This document shows, piece by piece, positions 11,801 to 22,835 of a DNA stretch of 33,089 nucleotides (within the stretch, counting starts at the first letter, position 1; every line of letters starts with the position of its first letter). The translations under genes and the position numbers were made by a program. Source of the stretch: Saccoglossus kowalevskii (taxonomy: Eukaryota; Hemichordata; Enteropneusta; Harrimaniidae); assembly GCF_000003605.2 (NCBI RefSeq), contig NW_003133350.1:349671-382759 (forward strand). Direction: 5' to 3'. The notes below the pieces were generated by a model. The model made no database searches. It was not told the DNA's origin and saw only the letters and a program-made list of their open reading frames with translations.

Positions 11801-14338
11801 TATCATTACAATATTGACGCTCCAAATTCATAACAAAACACTTTGTTATTACTCTATTTATATGGGTACTGAATATAAATTATGAAGATGTTTAATATGA
11901 ACACATCAAGGACTAGTAGCTCTTGAACGAATTTGATGACAGTAATTTACAATTGATAAATATCTATATATTAGATATACTTAACCACCCAACACGAATT
12001 TTTAATGTATCTACTTTACTTAGTAATACATATTAATAGTAAGAATAAGTATTTTTTATCTGTAGCCGAAGGTGAGACATAGTTTTTTGAGTAACCCTGT
12101 CACTATGGGAACTTGGTTATTATTCTATAAACAGTACATATATGTTAATTTCAAAACTTCACATAGGGTTTAAAGTGTACCCGATTTGTAAGCATCGAGC
12201 CAATTACATGTCTACCTCAGTGAGCGCTTATATATCGCTATCTGGGCGGGTATCTACTTTATCTCCGATTATTCATCAGTTGCACATTATCGGGACCTGA
12301 ACTTCTTGATAGATACTGATAGAATTTTTTTATTCTCATAAGAATGGAGAATTGATTCGGTCAGGGGTAAGTTCATGTTCGACGGCGTTTAAGTTCGAAT
12401 AATCAGAAAACGCTTCTTTAATCTCGGGTTACATCGAGGATATGCTGTTTACATACAATATATCTGAGTGCATGTGACGCTCATTGAAACATATAATGAC
12501 TCTAATTTGTACTGACATAATAACCCATTTGTTACGCTCTACAAATATGCACGAATCCCCAAATCCTAATTACCTTCAACTGTTGACGTGTATATCTCCC
12601 GGCCACGTGTGCTCCCGTTTTAATGATAAGCTTTACGGCTCTAGGCTTGCCAGTATTTGTATGAAGAACGACTCATATTTGTTTTGATTCACCAGCGATT
12701 CCAATGTAAGGTGCGCGCTGAGACCCTAAATAATTTATAATTTCAACGCTACCAGAATGTCAATGTAGAAAAGTGATCAAAAAGCATTTGATCATTAAGT
12801 AAAGTACTTGTAAAACAAACGCCACTTCAGTATATCACCCACTTTCCTTTGTGAATGATTTCGAATTCTAAATTCAGCAATTTATTGTAGTCAACATATA
12901 CAAAGCTACAAAGGGATGGTTCCCGTGTGGCGAACGGTGGATTTTAACATATTTTGCTCAGTCTTGTCAATTGCTACGTGTATGAAATCAAATGTATGTA
13001 GACGTGTACAATACTGGTGACGACTGGCAAAGAAAAGATAAACTAGTCATCCAAGGACAAATATCCAAGAACAGCGCTTTTTATCCTTCAATAATCTAAA
13101 GATTATTTTTCTTTTCTCGGATTACAGATACGGCTTGTGTCGTTCTCATCCATTATTTACGATAAGCCTGTCAGAATACAGACAGACTTTGGTTTGGTTC
13201 GAAACAAAGTTGCCACTTTCTATATAGCAACTGTTTAAATCCCCAAATCCTGATTTCAAAAAAGTTTAATATTAATGTAAATGCGCTCTACACACAAAAA
13301 AAACATGAACGTTCTGCTTTTATATTTCGCAGCTGTCTACTTGCATATACTTATATTTATATATTATAAATTATAATCCCATTTGTGATATTGCAGAAAT
13401 GCTTACCAACATAATGCATTTTCAATCATGTGCACCGTCCAGCTCACGGAATGTCTTACGTTAAAGCCGGAAATGACAACCTAATACCTAGTCAATATTT
13501 CTAACACTTTGATTCCACGTCTGAATATGGACTTATAATATATATTATATGTGGACTACATAAATAAAAAAAAAACACTCCTAATACATTGATAGAAATT
13601 TTGTTCAATAAGACGAATTCCTCTAAGTGAGTGTTACAAAACTAGAACTGATTAACTAAACAGACATACATGATTTTAACATGTCAGATATTTGAAAATC
13701 TTTCAACATTAGAGCAACACGGTGATCGCGCGTTTGAGTGTTGTAAACACAGGTAATGTTACAGTTGTTTGCACGCTGTTGTGCCTGTCGTACGAAACCT
13801 ATAATTATAAACAACTATGGCGTTTTACGACACTACCAACATTACAAAAAGAAGTTTGTAATACTGTCAAAGGTAATCTACGTCGACAGATTGCAGTGCA
13901 CGTTGTTATATATCATAGCTTTCCATATCTCTTTAATAGTGGTACTCGTTTTGCTCTTCAATGGTATTTATTGTTTCTCTTTGATGACGAGATAGAATGG
14001 AACTCTATTTGTAGGGATAATCAAGTCTCGAGGCATTCTCGATCCCAGCGAGACCTCAGCGGCCACTTACGTGTAATGTCTAATTGAGTTACCAGAATAA
14101 TATGCACATAAGGTAAGTCATTCAGCCAAATTTTGATGATTTTAATTCCAACGAGGATGCGCGCAATGCAATTCTACTGCGTTTCGCCCATTAATGGGCA
14201 CATTCCCGTCTTCAATAAATAATGGGCGGCAGGTCGCCATTCATTCCATAAGCAATACTACATACGTATTGAACAATAAAATCACATCTGCTCAGCTCTA
14301 ATGATTATACACTCTCACGTAGAACGGTTCTCCTAGAG
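8881..14338. other. Long intergenic stretch, no supported gene
   Basis: This is 5.4 kb of AT-rich sequence. Open frames are short and lack domains: 9988-10176 minus, 12484-12687 plus, and two overlapping plus frames at 13722-14087 and 13756-13995. The only area with clustered promoter-like signals is about 12199-12372 (listed separately). A 5' UTR exon of the receptor gene could lie anywhere in this stretch or in the next one. Confidence 0.5.
12199..12372 (+). promoter_or_regulatory. Speculative promoter plus first-exon donor
   Basis: Several signals line up on the + strand: CCAAT at about 12200, TATATAT at 12229, GGGCGGG at about 12244, an initiator-like TCAGTTG at about 12276, and a good 5' splice-site sequence GGTAAGT with GT at 12367. 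The TATA-to-initiator spacing (~49 bp) is longer than usual, so start sites nearer 12260 would be needed. It could be the first exon of the receptor gene, whose start codon directly follows a splice acceptor at 21198. In AT-rich DNA these motifs occur by chance, so this is only a candidate. Confidence 0.15.
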
Positions 14339-14374
14339 TTGCATATTGATATTTCATTGCATATTGATATTTCG
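14339..14374. repeat. Two-unit 18-bp tandem repeat
   Basis: The unit TTGCATATTGATATTTCA is repeated directly with a single difference at the last base. It is a small local slippage or duplication event. Confidence 0.85.
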
Positions 14375-16587
14375 ATGCGGATTTAAGTTAGAGCAACATC
14401 AGCTCGTTAAATTTATTGCATTAACGTCTTGTCTTGTTTGCTGTCTTATTAAAATGATTTTCTTTGGAAATCTCGTCAAGAGATTACGCAACTTCCAATC
14501 ATAAATTACTTATACTCTCAGTATTATTGATTTCTACACTACATCTTTATAAAATCGTTCGAGTTAACTAAGTCAAATGGTTCTTTATAAAGTAAAATGG
14601 AGATGAATTTAGTAGTTTGGTGATGTAATCGACGCATCTGTTTATTAGAAAGACCGTGCGTGACATATAGAGTAACAACACTTTGGTAGTTACTAACTTA
14701 ATATTTTTTGTACTTATTTGTTTTCATTTTTCTATTTAAATTATTAGTATCTGTATAATAGAAGATCGTTTATCTGTATAGTTTATCGATAATGTCTACC
14801 TATATTTACTCGCTTAATGTGTATTCGATTATCTTCACAACTATTCCTACACAACTGAATAATACGTATACCACAGCACAACGTTATATCTGTGCCCACC
14901 TTACAGACAGCTACCACTACACAACAACATTGTGCAACATTAAATAATGACTATATATTGTGATTTAATTCAGCTTGATTGGCTCACAATTTACCCATCC
15001 GCTTTGTTTATGCTTTCGTTTCACACAATAAACGCAGCCGGGGAGTTGATAGTTATCTTTTAAATCATTTCTAGGGAGTCATTCTACTCGCTATCAAATA
15101 TATCCCTCTCGCATACATCGAGGATTAAAGGAGTGTGCAGCGTCTCGTTATTTTGCTGTAGTCACTGACTGAAGTGATCGGGTTCCGTATACTGGTTAGT
15201 AATTAATTAAGTTATCTTATGTGTCACAGTGTTTACATGTGTTGTTTTATACTATATTGTGTGGATATTACAACCGTGAAGTGAAAAGTCACTATTAAGT
15301 CAAGTCATATCTCGCCCAACATGTTCAGTCTTATACAGGTTTTCGCAGTGATTTGTTCATTTCACCACATGTATATTGTCTTTTAGTGTCACGTGTGCCC
15401 TTCTTATGGATGAGTTAGGCAATGAATTAGAAATTACGGTATTCTTGAAAATGCGTCTAACTCAGTGCGATCAGTCAGACAAATGTCGCATTCAAGTTGT
15501 TTATATATATATATATCCATACGAAAATATGTTTTTCTTTCGTAAAGCTAATCATGGAATTATCAAAATCTTTTGAAACCATCTATATGTGACGTATTCT
15601 CAAATCTGTGTTGTATCGAATCTTATGAAATTTTAAACAATTGCCTGACAGTGTTGTTGATCCGGGATTGTGCCCACCACATTAGATTTTGCAGTGACAA
15701 ATGTGAATTTATACAATGAAAGATAGGGGGTATTTAAATATCAAATTGAGCTGACAAATATCAGGGGATATGTTACATAGTGATCTTTAGTATTAATTCG
15801 AACTTTGACATTTTACATTTATAGAAGAACCTACTAGACCTGTGAATATCATGCTGGACATTCGATAATACAAGAAACGCACAGACATTCTGTTATTGAG
15901 TAATTTTAGTATTCGCTGAAATCTGAGGGAGACGTTCATTGAATATCGTGATATTTGCGTAAGAAGCTGTACTGACGCTCTGTTCATTCCCATCTAAATA
16001 TTCAGATATGAAGAAATGGGTAGAGACGTTTTAAACTAATTATGTTGGGATAAAGAAATGGGTGGAGGCGGTTGCCTGGTACCTCGGCATTATTTTAAAC
16101 AATACAATACTCTTCTACTATGTATTCCCCTTTATTTCATACTGAAACCCAAATACATACGCCATATTGCAACAATGGACAAGCTATGAAATCATATGAA
16201 AATACAGCTATTAGAGTCAGACCTCAATGCACCAAATGCATTTTCAAACCTACATAGTATTTGCACAATTTTACGTCTTTTTTTTTATTTGATTTAACAT
16301 TCCGGGATAGATGTATTACACTACAACTCATTTTCCCAACAGAGAAGGTAGAACAACTAGTTATACCGCATGTTTGTTGCCTTCCATTCAAAAATGTTGT
16401 TTTGATGAAATACGCCCAAACTTATATAACACCTGCCGTGAACAATTCATGGTTCGAAGGACCACCTAGGTCTTGATTGATATCGCACACATTGATTGAT
16501 AATGTGTTTACAATTTAAATGTGACATCTCTCAAGGCGCAAAAAAACATTAAAATGATGAATTGATTTTCTGAAACTCAAACGATTA
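14375..16587. other. Intergenic stretch, no gene seen
   Basis: AT-rich sequence. A short direct repeat, AAGAAATGGGT followed by GAG, occurs at about 16012 and 16055. Open frames at 15376-15576, 15793-15993 (minus) and 16261-16476 are short and show no known domain. Confidence 0.5.
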
Positions 16588-16589
16588 TA

Positions 16590-17539
16590 CAGCCAAAACA
16601 AGTTCAGCTCGGACGTTCAGTTGCGAGACATATAAAAAAAACGCAGCCAGTGATACATTTTGAAAATAAAAATACAAAATAAACGCAATCAGAGGCGCCG
16701 ACTACGCGCGTTTGAAATAAAAAGAACGCGTTATGACACAGACTCACCAGCCTCTTTCACTCACGCAATATAATTATGCTAATTCCCAAAACACTTATAT
16801 TTAATACCTTGACGAAAAACACCACAAGTAAAATGTAAATCAGACTTGTAATTACTAGTAACTCAACTCGAACGCAATATTCATCACTGTAAAAGTGGAT
16901 AAATTCGAACCAGCCTGCTCATGACCGGAGACGTCCGGTTGTCTTCGTTGATAACTCGCCAATTTACCATAATCGTGGTGGTGAACTGTTTAGCTGATTT
17001 TCAAAAGATGGACATTCAATTCATCCCAACTTATTTGAATATTTTTTCAGAAATTTGAGACATTGTTCAAAAAATCCTGTACAGTTATATGTCTGATGTC
17101 AACTAATAATACGCAATTATCCAGCCAGTACTAGACATTATTACTGATACTAAACATGTTTTGTATTGGGAAGTTGGATAGTTGAACATGTAGTCCCCGG
17201 ACGTGTAGTAGAATGTTTAGTTTGATAATTTATAAACATATATTCAGCGTGAGACTGCTGCTTTCAAGTTGTGTTAATACAAAGATGATTTAAACTTGTC
17301 CCTTCCGTTGCCAACGTATTCAATATACGAAACTAGCACGTGTGTGTGCGTTTGCGTGAGTGAAACTTGAAGATGCAGGTGAGATTTCTCGTCGCAACGC
17401 GTTTTATTTAATTTCAACGCGTGTGGTCGGCGCCTTTGATTGCGTTTATTCTGTTCGTTCATACTCGAAATCTATCGCTGGCACCGTTTATTTTGTCATT
17501 TCTCACAGCTGAATGTTCAAGCTGACTTTGTTTTGGCTG
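16590..17539. mobile_element. TA-flanked DNA element with ~180-bp inverted arms
   Basis: The left arm (16590-16768) and right arm (17352-17539) are imperfect reverse complements over roughly 180-190 bp. Both ends begin CAGCCAAAACAA, and each is flanked by TA (16588-16589 and 17540-17541). Inside each arm lie matching blocks TAAACGCAATCA, GGCGCCGAC, AACGCGTT and TTTCACTCACGCAA. The ~580-bp centre holds no transposase-like frame. TA target duplication is typical of the Tc1/mariner superfamily, so this is inferred to be a non-autonomous member with long inverted ends. Arm divergence suggests moderate age. Confidence 0.7.
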
Positions 17540-17541
17540 TA

Positions 17542-18634
17542 AACCTAATAGACCTAAATAGACTAATGGTCTAATATTACTCAACAATAGTCTTAAATAT
17601 ACAGTTCGTAAACGTAATGTCATGTAATTTACAAGCGTCTTCTCAGCTTGAGTATACATGTACGAAACCACATTGTGAAGGTTGTTGCATTTAGATTAAA
17701 TTAACAGAACTAGACATGCTTATGCTACACTACGTTCTATTCGTCATTAAATCAATCGATCTAAATCGTCTCTTAATAGTGTGGAATTTGAAATATTGAT
17801 TTATACGTGTTGTGACTATAATTCGATTTTCTTAGTCAATACATATGATAATGCATTATTTAAATGTAACCCGTTAAAGGTGTATTGCAATACCGTGTAC
17901 TGCCGATTACTGAAATGACGCGTTCTCATTTTCGATTGACATCGCATGTCGCCCAGTTATCGGACATTACCTGGGCAGCGCTTGAGAACAGACGTGAGAA
18001 CGGATTGAAATGTGATTACATCTCGGCCATCACTGCACTAATTAGGTTATTCTCGGAAAACTCATATACCTCATATACCGTGCTAGATTGTGAGATTTGA
18101 CGTTCGATATTCTCACGTACGTTTAAGCAGCTGATGAAAGGCATTATTTTTTTAGTTTGCCGCAAATGTCTGTACACAGGACAAGTTTTTTTAAGCGATA
18201 ACACCAGTGTTTGACAACTTTGAATTCACGATGAGAAAACTACTCCCAGATTGCGCACTAGCACATCATTCCATGAGCGGAGTAAGTTATACGATTATGT
18301 CTTCTGGCCATTAGTTTACAAATAAATGCAAAAGGGAATGACAGTACAGTTGCGATAGCTGAATTTTCCGTGTTATGGATTACAATAACTCGAATCATAA
18401 TGTACATAAGTGTTGACATGATACAACCGTCACACTGCTGAACAAATGTACCGTACTCGTAAATTGTGTTTAAAATTGTATTAACGCTTACATCGTTTTG
18501 ATATTGAAACTGTACCGGTAGTTGAGAAAGTATATTGAAGCGATGGACATCACGATGTGGTTTATATATATATTCGACTGGATAGTAATGCAACTGTACT
18601 TGTCGTGAGATTTTTTTTTCTAGGCTAATTTGAC
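17542..18634. other. Intergenic stretch, no gene seen
   Basis: AT-rich unique sequence. The 111-residue minus-strand frame at 18258-18593 and the smaller frames near 17459-18204 show no recognisable domain or signal sequence. Confidence 0.5.
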
Positions 18635-19304
18635 ATTTTCTGGTGTGAAATGTAGACTAGACCGCAAATTAATGACGTTTTTGTTGTATGGTTAAATTTT
18701 GTTTTGGCGAACGAAACATACTGATTTTACCGCTAACGTATGTTTAAAATCAAATAATCTGTGACTCACAGATTATTTGATTTTAAACATACGTTGGCGG
18801 TAACCCCAACTTCTCAAACGGTTTTAGTTTGATCTTCAACAAAGACTAGGTCAACTGAATAACAAACAACAATTTATATTGGGGGGATGTTCATGATATT
18901 ATAATATATTCCACTGCTAATAGCTCGTCCTTCATTCACTGCAAGTTTCCTTGGACTTATATTTAAAATGCAATTAAATGGGTTTAAGTCCGCTGATTTT
19001 TCTGCCGATGTTCATTTTCGTTTCATACGTCACACGTAATTGTCTCGCCGTTTTTAATTTTTCAACCTTAATTTGTCAGCTACTGGAAATTATTAATCAA
19101 CATGTAGTCAAAGGACGTCGAAAACCGCAATGAAATGACATTTTTGGGCATAGTGCATGATTAAGTCTAATTATCCTTTAGTCCAGAAAGCTATCAATCG
19201 CAATGCCAGTAAATATTTCTTTTGTCTGATCTCCACAGTGTTTAATTGGCCGAAAAATTCTCGTTTTATGACAATTGTGGAAAAATAAAAACGTTAAACG
19301 AAGT
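18635..19304 (+). repeat. Duplicated ~0.65-kb segment, copy A
   Basis: This runs collinear with 20147-20777 at roughly 93-96% identity by eye, from TTTCTGGTGTGAA at the left to CGTTAAACGAAGT at the right. It differs from copy B by small substitutions, a shorter G run (6 against 11), and an extra inverted segment (18727-18803). The ends show no inverted repeats or clear target duplication. It may be a local segmental duplication or two copies of an unrecognised element. No coding frame is conserved. Confidence 0.85.
18727..18803. repeat. Near-perfect hairpin, 38-nt arms, 1-nt loop
   Basis: The left arm 18727-18764 and right arm 18766-18803 are reverse complements with one mismatch and a single central C. 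In duplicate copy B only the left-arm sequence is present, followed directly by AACCCACAACTTCTC. The right arm is therefore an inverted copy of the left arm added in copy A. At the single mismatch the right arm preserves the base found in copy B. Confidence 0.9.
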
Positions 19305-20146
19305 GACAAAGTACTTGATAAAATGCACATTCGGTATTTTGAACGTTATTACCTTGTCATTGAAGCATAGCATTTTTTATAGGAGTAACTTCGGTGCCAA
19401 GGAAAGTTCGTTTTTCTACTATAAATATATTTCTCTTACAAATACAAGATAACTTATTGCAGTTCGAGCTTCGAACGTGTGCCTGCCAATTATTTTCGTT
19501 CGCATTTCTTTCCTGCAAATCTCTTGCGGTTTTTCATTTAACCTGTAGCGACTATTTATTCACCCGACGGATAAAACGTACTCGTGCTAGTACGTTGACC
19601 CTGTTTTCTTAGATAACATAATATGTTCAACATAATGTAAATAATAAATGAATATATAATTATGACCATGACGGAGAATGTGAATCGATTACAAAATAAT
19701 AAAGTAGTACAATCGTCCAATTCGACATCGATGTGTATAATCAGTGAAATAGTCATCTGAATGAGTATGCTTTTGAACCGTGACACAAAGCGGCAACACA
19801 AAGCAAAATTGGAATAATAATTAGTCGAACGCGACTAGGAAATATGATGATTGGAAATTAATGAGTATTGCGCAATCAATACGGACATCCGGCATCGCCC
19901 AATGAGTTGGCAATGCTGGTTAATTAATTTTACTTCATAGCTTCTTCGAAGGGTCACTACCTCCGGGTAAAAGCGAGAGTTTCAATAAATACGTCGTATA
20001 CCATCGAATTAGTTGTTTTAAAATGAAAAAAAAAATACATAGCATTAAATACCAAATAATCGTTCTTGTTTTGTTTTTATTTCGGCGCTAAATCGAATTG
20101 TAATGACTGCAACTGATCCTTCCGCGACAATTTGAGTAAAAACAAA
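19305..20146. other. Spacer between duplicated segments, no gene seen
   Basis: About 840 bp of AT-rich sequence not shared with the flanking duplicates. Short frames at 19394-19612 and 19556-19801 (minus) show no known domain. Confidence 0.5.
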
Positions 20147-20777
20147 ATTTCTGGTGTGAATGTAAACTAGATCGCAAATTAATGACGTTTTTGTTGTATT
20201 GTTTAATTTTGTTTTGGCGAACGAAACATACCGATTTTACCGCCAACGTATGTTTAAAATCAAATAATTTGTGAACCCACAACTTCTCAAACGGTTTTAG
20301 TTTGATCTTCAACAAAGACTAGGTAAACTGAATAACATATCGAATTTATATTGGGGGGGGGGGATGTTCATGATATTATAATATATTCCACTGCTAATAG
20401 CTCATCCTTCATTCTCTGCAGTTTTCCTTGGACTTATATTTAAAATGCAATTAAATGGGTTAAAGTCCGCTGATTTTTCTGCCGATGTTCATTTTCGTTT
20501 CATACGTCACACGTAATGGTCTCGCCGTTTTTAATTTTTCAACCTTAATTTGTCAGCTACTGGAAATTATTAATCGACATGTAGTCAAAAGACGTCGACA
20601 ACCGCAAAGAGATGACATTTTTGGGCATAGTGCATGATTAAGTCTAATTATCCTTTAGTCCAGAAAGCTATCAATCGCAAAGCCAGTAAATAATTCTTTT
20701 GTCTGATCTCCACAGTGTTTAATTGGCCGAAAAATTCTCGTTTTATGACAATTGTGGAAAAAAACGTTAAACGAAGT
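20147..20777 (+). repeat. Duplicated ~0.65-kb segment, copy B
   Basis: Collinear with copy A at 18635-19304 and in the same orientation, about 1.5 kb downstream. It lacks the inverted hairpin arm and has a longer G run (11 G at about 20353). This copy best represents the original arrangement around the hairpin site. Confidence 0.85.
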
Positions 20778-21180
20778 ATAACTATATAAAAATATATAAT
20801 CTTTGCCAAATGTGTGAATATGTACTCGCACTATAATATCAAATGTGCTCTATATTAATAGGAATACAGGCTAATTTGTGAATTTTGTAGCGTTTTGTTT
20901 TTTGCTTCTGCTATAACAATTTTGACACATGAGAAGATTCAACTACGAATCATATTTACTTTTATAGGTTTGGCAATTTTTTTTTTAACTTTTGATAGAC
21001 AACAAGCATGAAATTCAATGAAGATATAACGAACGCCACTGATATTTGAAAGTGAGAACTGCAATAAAATGTCGTGTACTTTCTTTAAACGTGGCATATT
21101 ATTGTTTTTGCTAATATTTTACAACAAATTCCTGCCTGTTTGAAGCACAATGCACAATTATCAATAAACCTAAAAGAAAT
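20778..21180. other. Sequence upstream of the first coding exon, probably intronic
   Basis: AT-rich, no repeats or frames of note. If the acceptor at 21198 is used, this is the 3' end of a 5' UTR intron and not promoter sequence. Confidence 0.4.
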
Positions 21181-21198
21181 AACTGTATTTTCTTTTAG
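21181..21198 (+). promoter_or_regulatory. Probable 3' splice site abutting the start codon
   Basis: A T-rich tract ending TTTTCTTTTAG lies directly before the ATG at 21199. This is a strong animal acceptor sequence, so the coding exon probably begins at or very near the A of ATG, with the 5' UTR supplied by an upstream exon. The same TAG is also an in-frame stop codon, so the ATG remains the most likely start even without splicing. Confidence 0.6.
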
Positions 21199-21438
21199 AT
21201 GCTGCCTCAAAGATTGGTATATTTTGCAATGGCGTTGATGATAGTGCTTTCCACTAATCGTGAAGTATATGCCAATAAAACGGAGCTACATATTCTGGGT
21301 TTATTTCCAATGGAAACACCGGCCTGGCCTGGTGGCCAAAGTAACCTACCAGCTGCTGAACTGGGCTTGCTGCACGTCAACGATCGGGATGACATTTTAC
21401 CTGGCTACGAGTTAAAGATGTTATGGGGAGACAGTAAG
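21199..21438 (+). CDS. GABA-B receptor-like protein, first coding exon (partial gene)
   Basis: Encodes residues 1-80 of a class C G-protein-coupled receptor of the GABA-B family, a cell-surface receptor whose extracellular Venus-flytrap domain binds ligand. Residues 1-25 form a signal peptide (hydrophobic core around residues 6-18, predicted cleavage after VYA), followed at once by an NKT glycosylation sequon. From residue 29 the mature sequence starts the first strand and helix of the flytrap lobe 1: HILGLFPM, then WPGGQ, then AAELGLLHVND, DILPGYEL and GDSK. The Trp in WPGGQ (residue 43) corresponds to the ligand-contacting Trp65 of human GABBR1b. The exon ends AAG with donor GTAAAC, phase 0. 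The start is chosen because it opens the signal peptide. In this exon the residues resemble GABBR1 more than GABBR2. Confidence 0.9.
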
Positions 21439-22574
21439 GTAAACTTGTTAATTGTCGTGTAAATGAGAAATAATATTTGGTTTGGTGAAACACTTTATAC
21501 AATTGTGTTAAAAGTCGATGTTCGTCGCGTGTTTGGATAATTTCTAGTAAACAATTTTGCACACTTTGAATACGTTGCTATGGAGATAAGACGAGACTAG
21601 CGCTCAATGACATTGCAATCCTCGAGTATTTGGGTGCATGAACCAGAAGGTTTTGTCGATTCGTAAAACGCAATCGGGCGTACGGCGCTAAACGGCATAT
21701 GTATTCTTTTTGAAATGATGGTGATTGAAACGATTTACATATATAAACCAGGAACTACACCAATAACCGTGGTTAAATGAAATAGGTCCTCGAAATAGCA
21801 ACAATACAATATCAGTGTTGTTGGCTGGCACATCAGGAAATTGTCGTTTTAGGTGTAGCTAAGTAGGGTACAGCTAGTCGTCATCGTGACACTCAGAGGT
21901 TTCTCGCATATTGATATGTTTTACTTTCAGCTGTGATCAAAACATGATTCAGGAAGTTACGCTGTCGTCTGTTCGCATCAAGCTGTTCCCCTTTCATTAA
22001 CGGAATCTAGGGACGTTACAACATTTTTTGCCACGCTCCCAACATGCATATCAATGTAAAGTAGTATTACGTGTAAATATTGTGTCGTATCTTTACTTTC
22101 ATTACACTGTATGCGCAAAAGTTACAACACCGAAAAATGTTTGGTTTTGCCATAATCACTCATTAATGTGTTACTACAAGCAAGAAAACATACATATTCC
22201 GATGATTAATACGAGAATACATCAAAATATGCACTCAGGCAGTACGGGCCAGAGTGTAGTAGTACTGACGATATTCCTATATCAATTATTCTTAGTTTGA
22301 CGTAGAAGAACACTCGGGGATTAAATAAATAATTCCAATCCTATTTGTTAGTGGCGAACTGTGGGTCTTATCATTGGTTTATATATTGTTAATAGTTGCT
22401 TTGTTATTTCGCCATGGATCACGACTTGATGGCGACGTTAATCCCGTTATATTATTTATAAAATGTATCAGTTTCACCACTAGAGGTTTAACAAATTGTA
22501 TTGACATATATCAATTTGTCTTAGTAAATTAGGAGAATTACCATTATATTGTGACAACGATTATACTGATTTGA

Positions 22575-22835
22575 CAGCCAGCTACCCCCTCTCTGGCAAC
22601 ATCTAGAGACGTGACAGCGATTTGATTTCGCATTCAGCTATCCGTTCTCGTAAACATCGTGGTACGTAATGGAGGTGTGTTTTCACATCCTACTGTGCCC
22701 AAGCTGGCAACGTGCAAGTACATGACAAAAGTGCGTTTTCACCCAAGCCCCTTCCCTACCCGTTGTAGGTGATAGACATGACAAACGAGGTTCTCCAATT
22801 TATGCCATGTTAAGTATCTGTTTTCACATCCTTAG
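22575..22835 (+). repeat. Diverged tandem units with TTTTCAC(ATCC) ends
   Basis: Three neighbouring units of about 70-110 bp share the order CTGGCAAC, (G/C)ATGACA or CGTGACA, then GTTTTCACATCC or GTTTTCACCC. A related fragment with CCCTTTCATTAACGGAATC and GGGACGTTAC lies at about 21986-22022. The same series is present in duplication copy 2 (about 28917-29150), so these units predate the large duplication. Confidence 0.45.

Noticed and set aside
13722-14087. Longest open frame (121 residues) upstream of the receptor gene, with an overlapping 79-residue frame
   Set aside because: No recognisable domain, overlapping frames of similar quality, and no splice or promoter context. Treated as chance, although a lineage-specific small protein cannot be excluded.
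15000-15200. Possible promoter and first exon near the TATC-AAATATATCCC stretch
   Set aside because: The TATA-like sequence has no convincing initiator, and the nearest donor-like GTTAGTAA is weak. Evidence is poorer than at 12.2 kb.
18258-18593. 111-residue minus-strand frame
   Set aside because: No domain, no signal peptide and no repeat or splice context. Length is within chance for this window size.
22028-22300. 90-residue frame in intron 1
   Set aside because: The matching region of duplication copy 2 (around 28350-28600) does not keep an open frame, so it is not under coding constraint.
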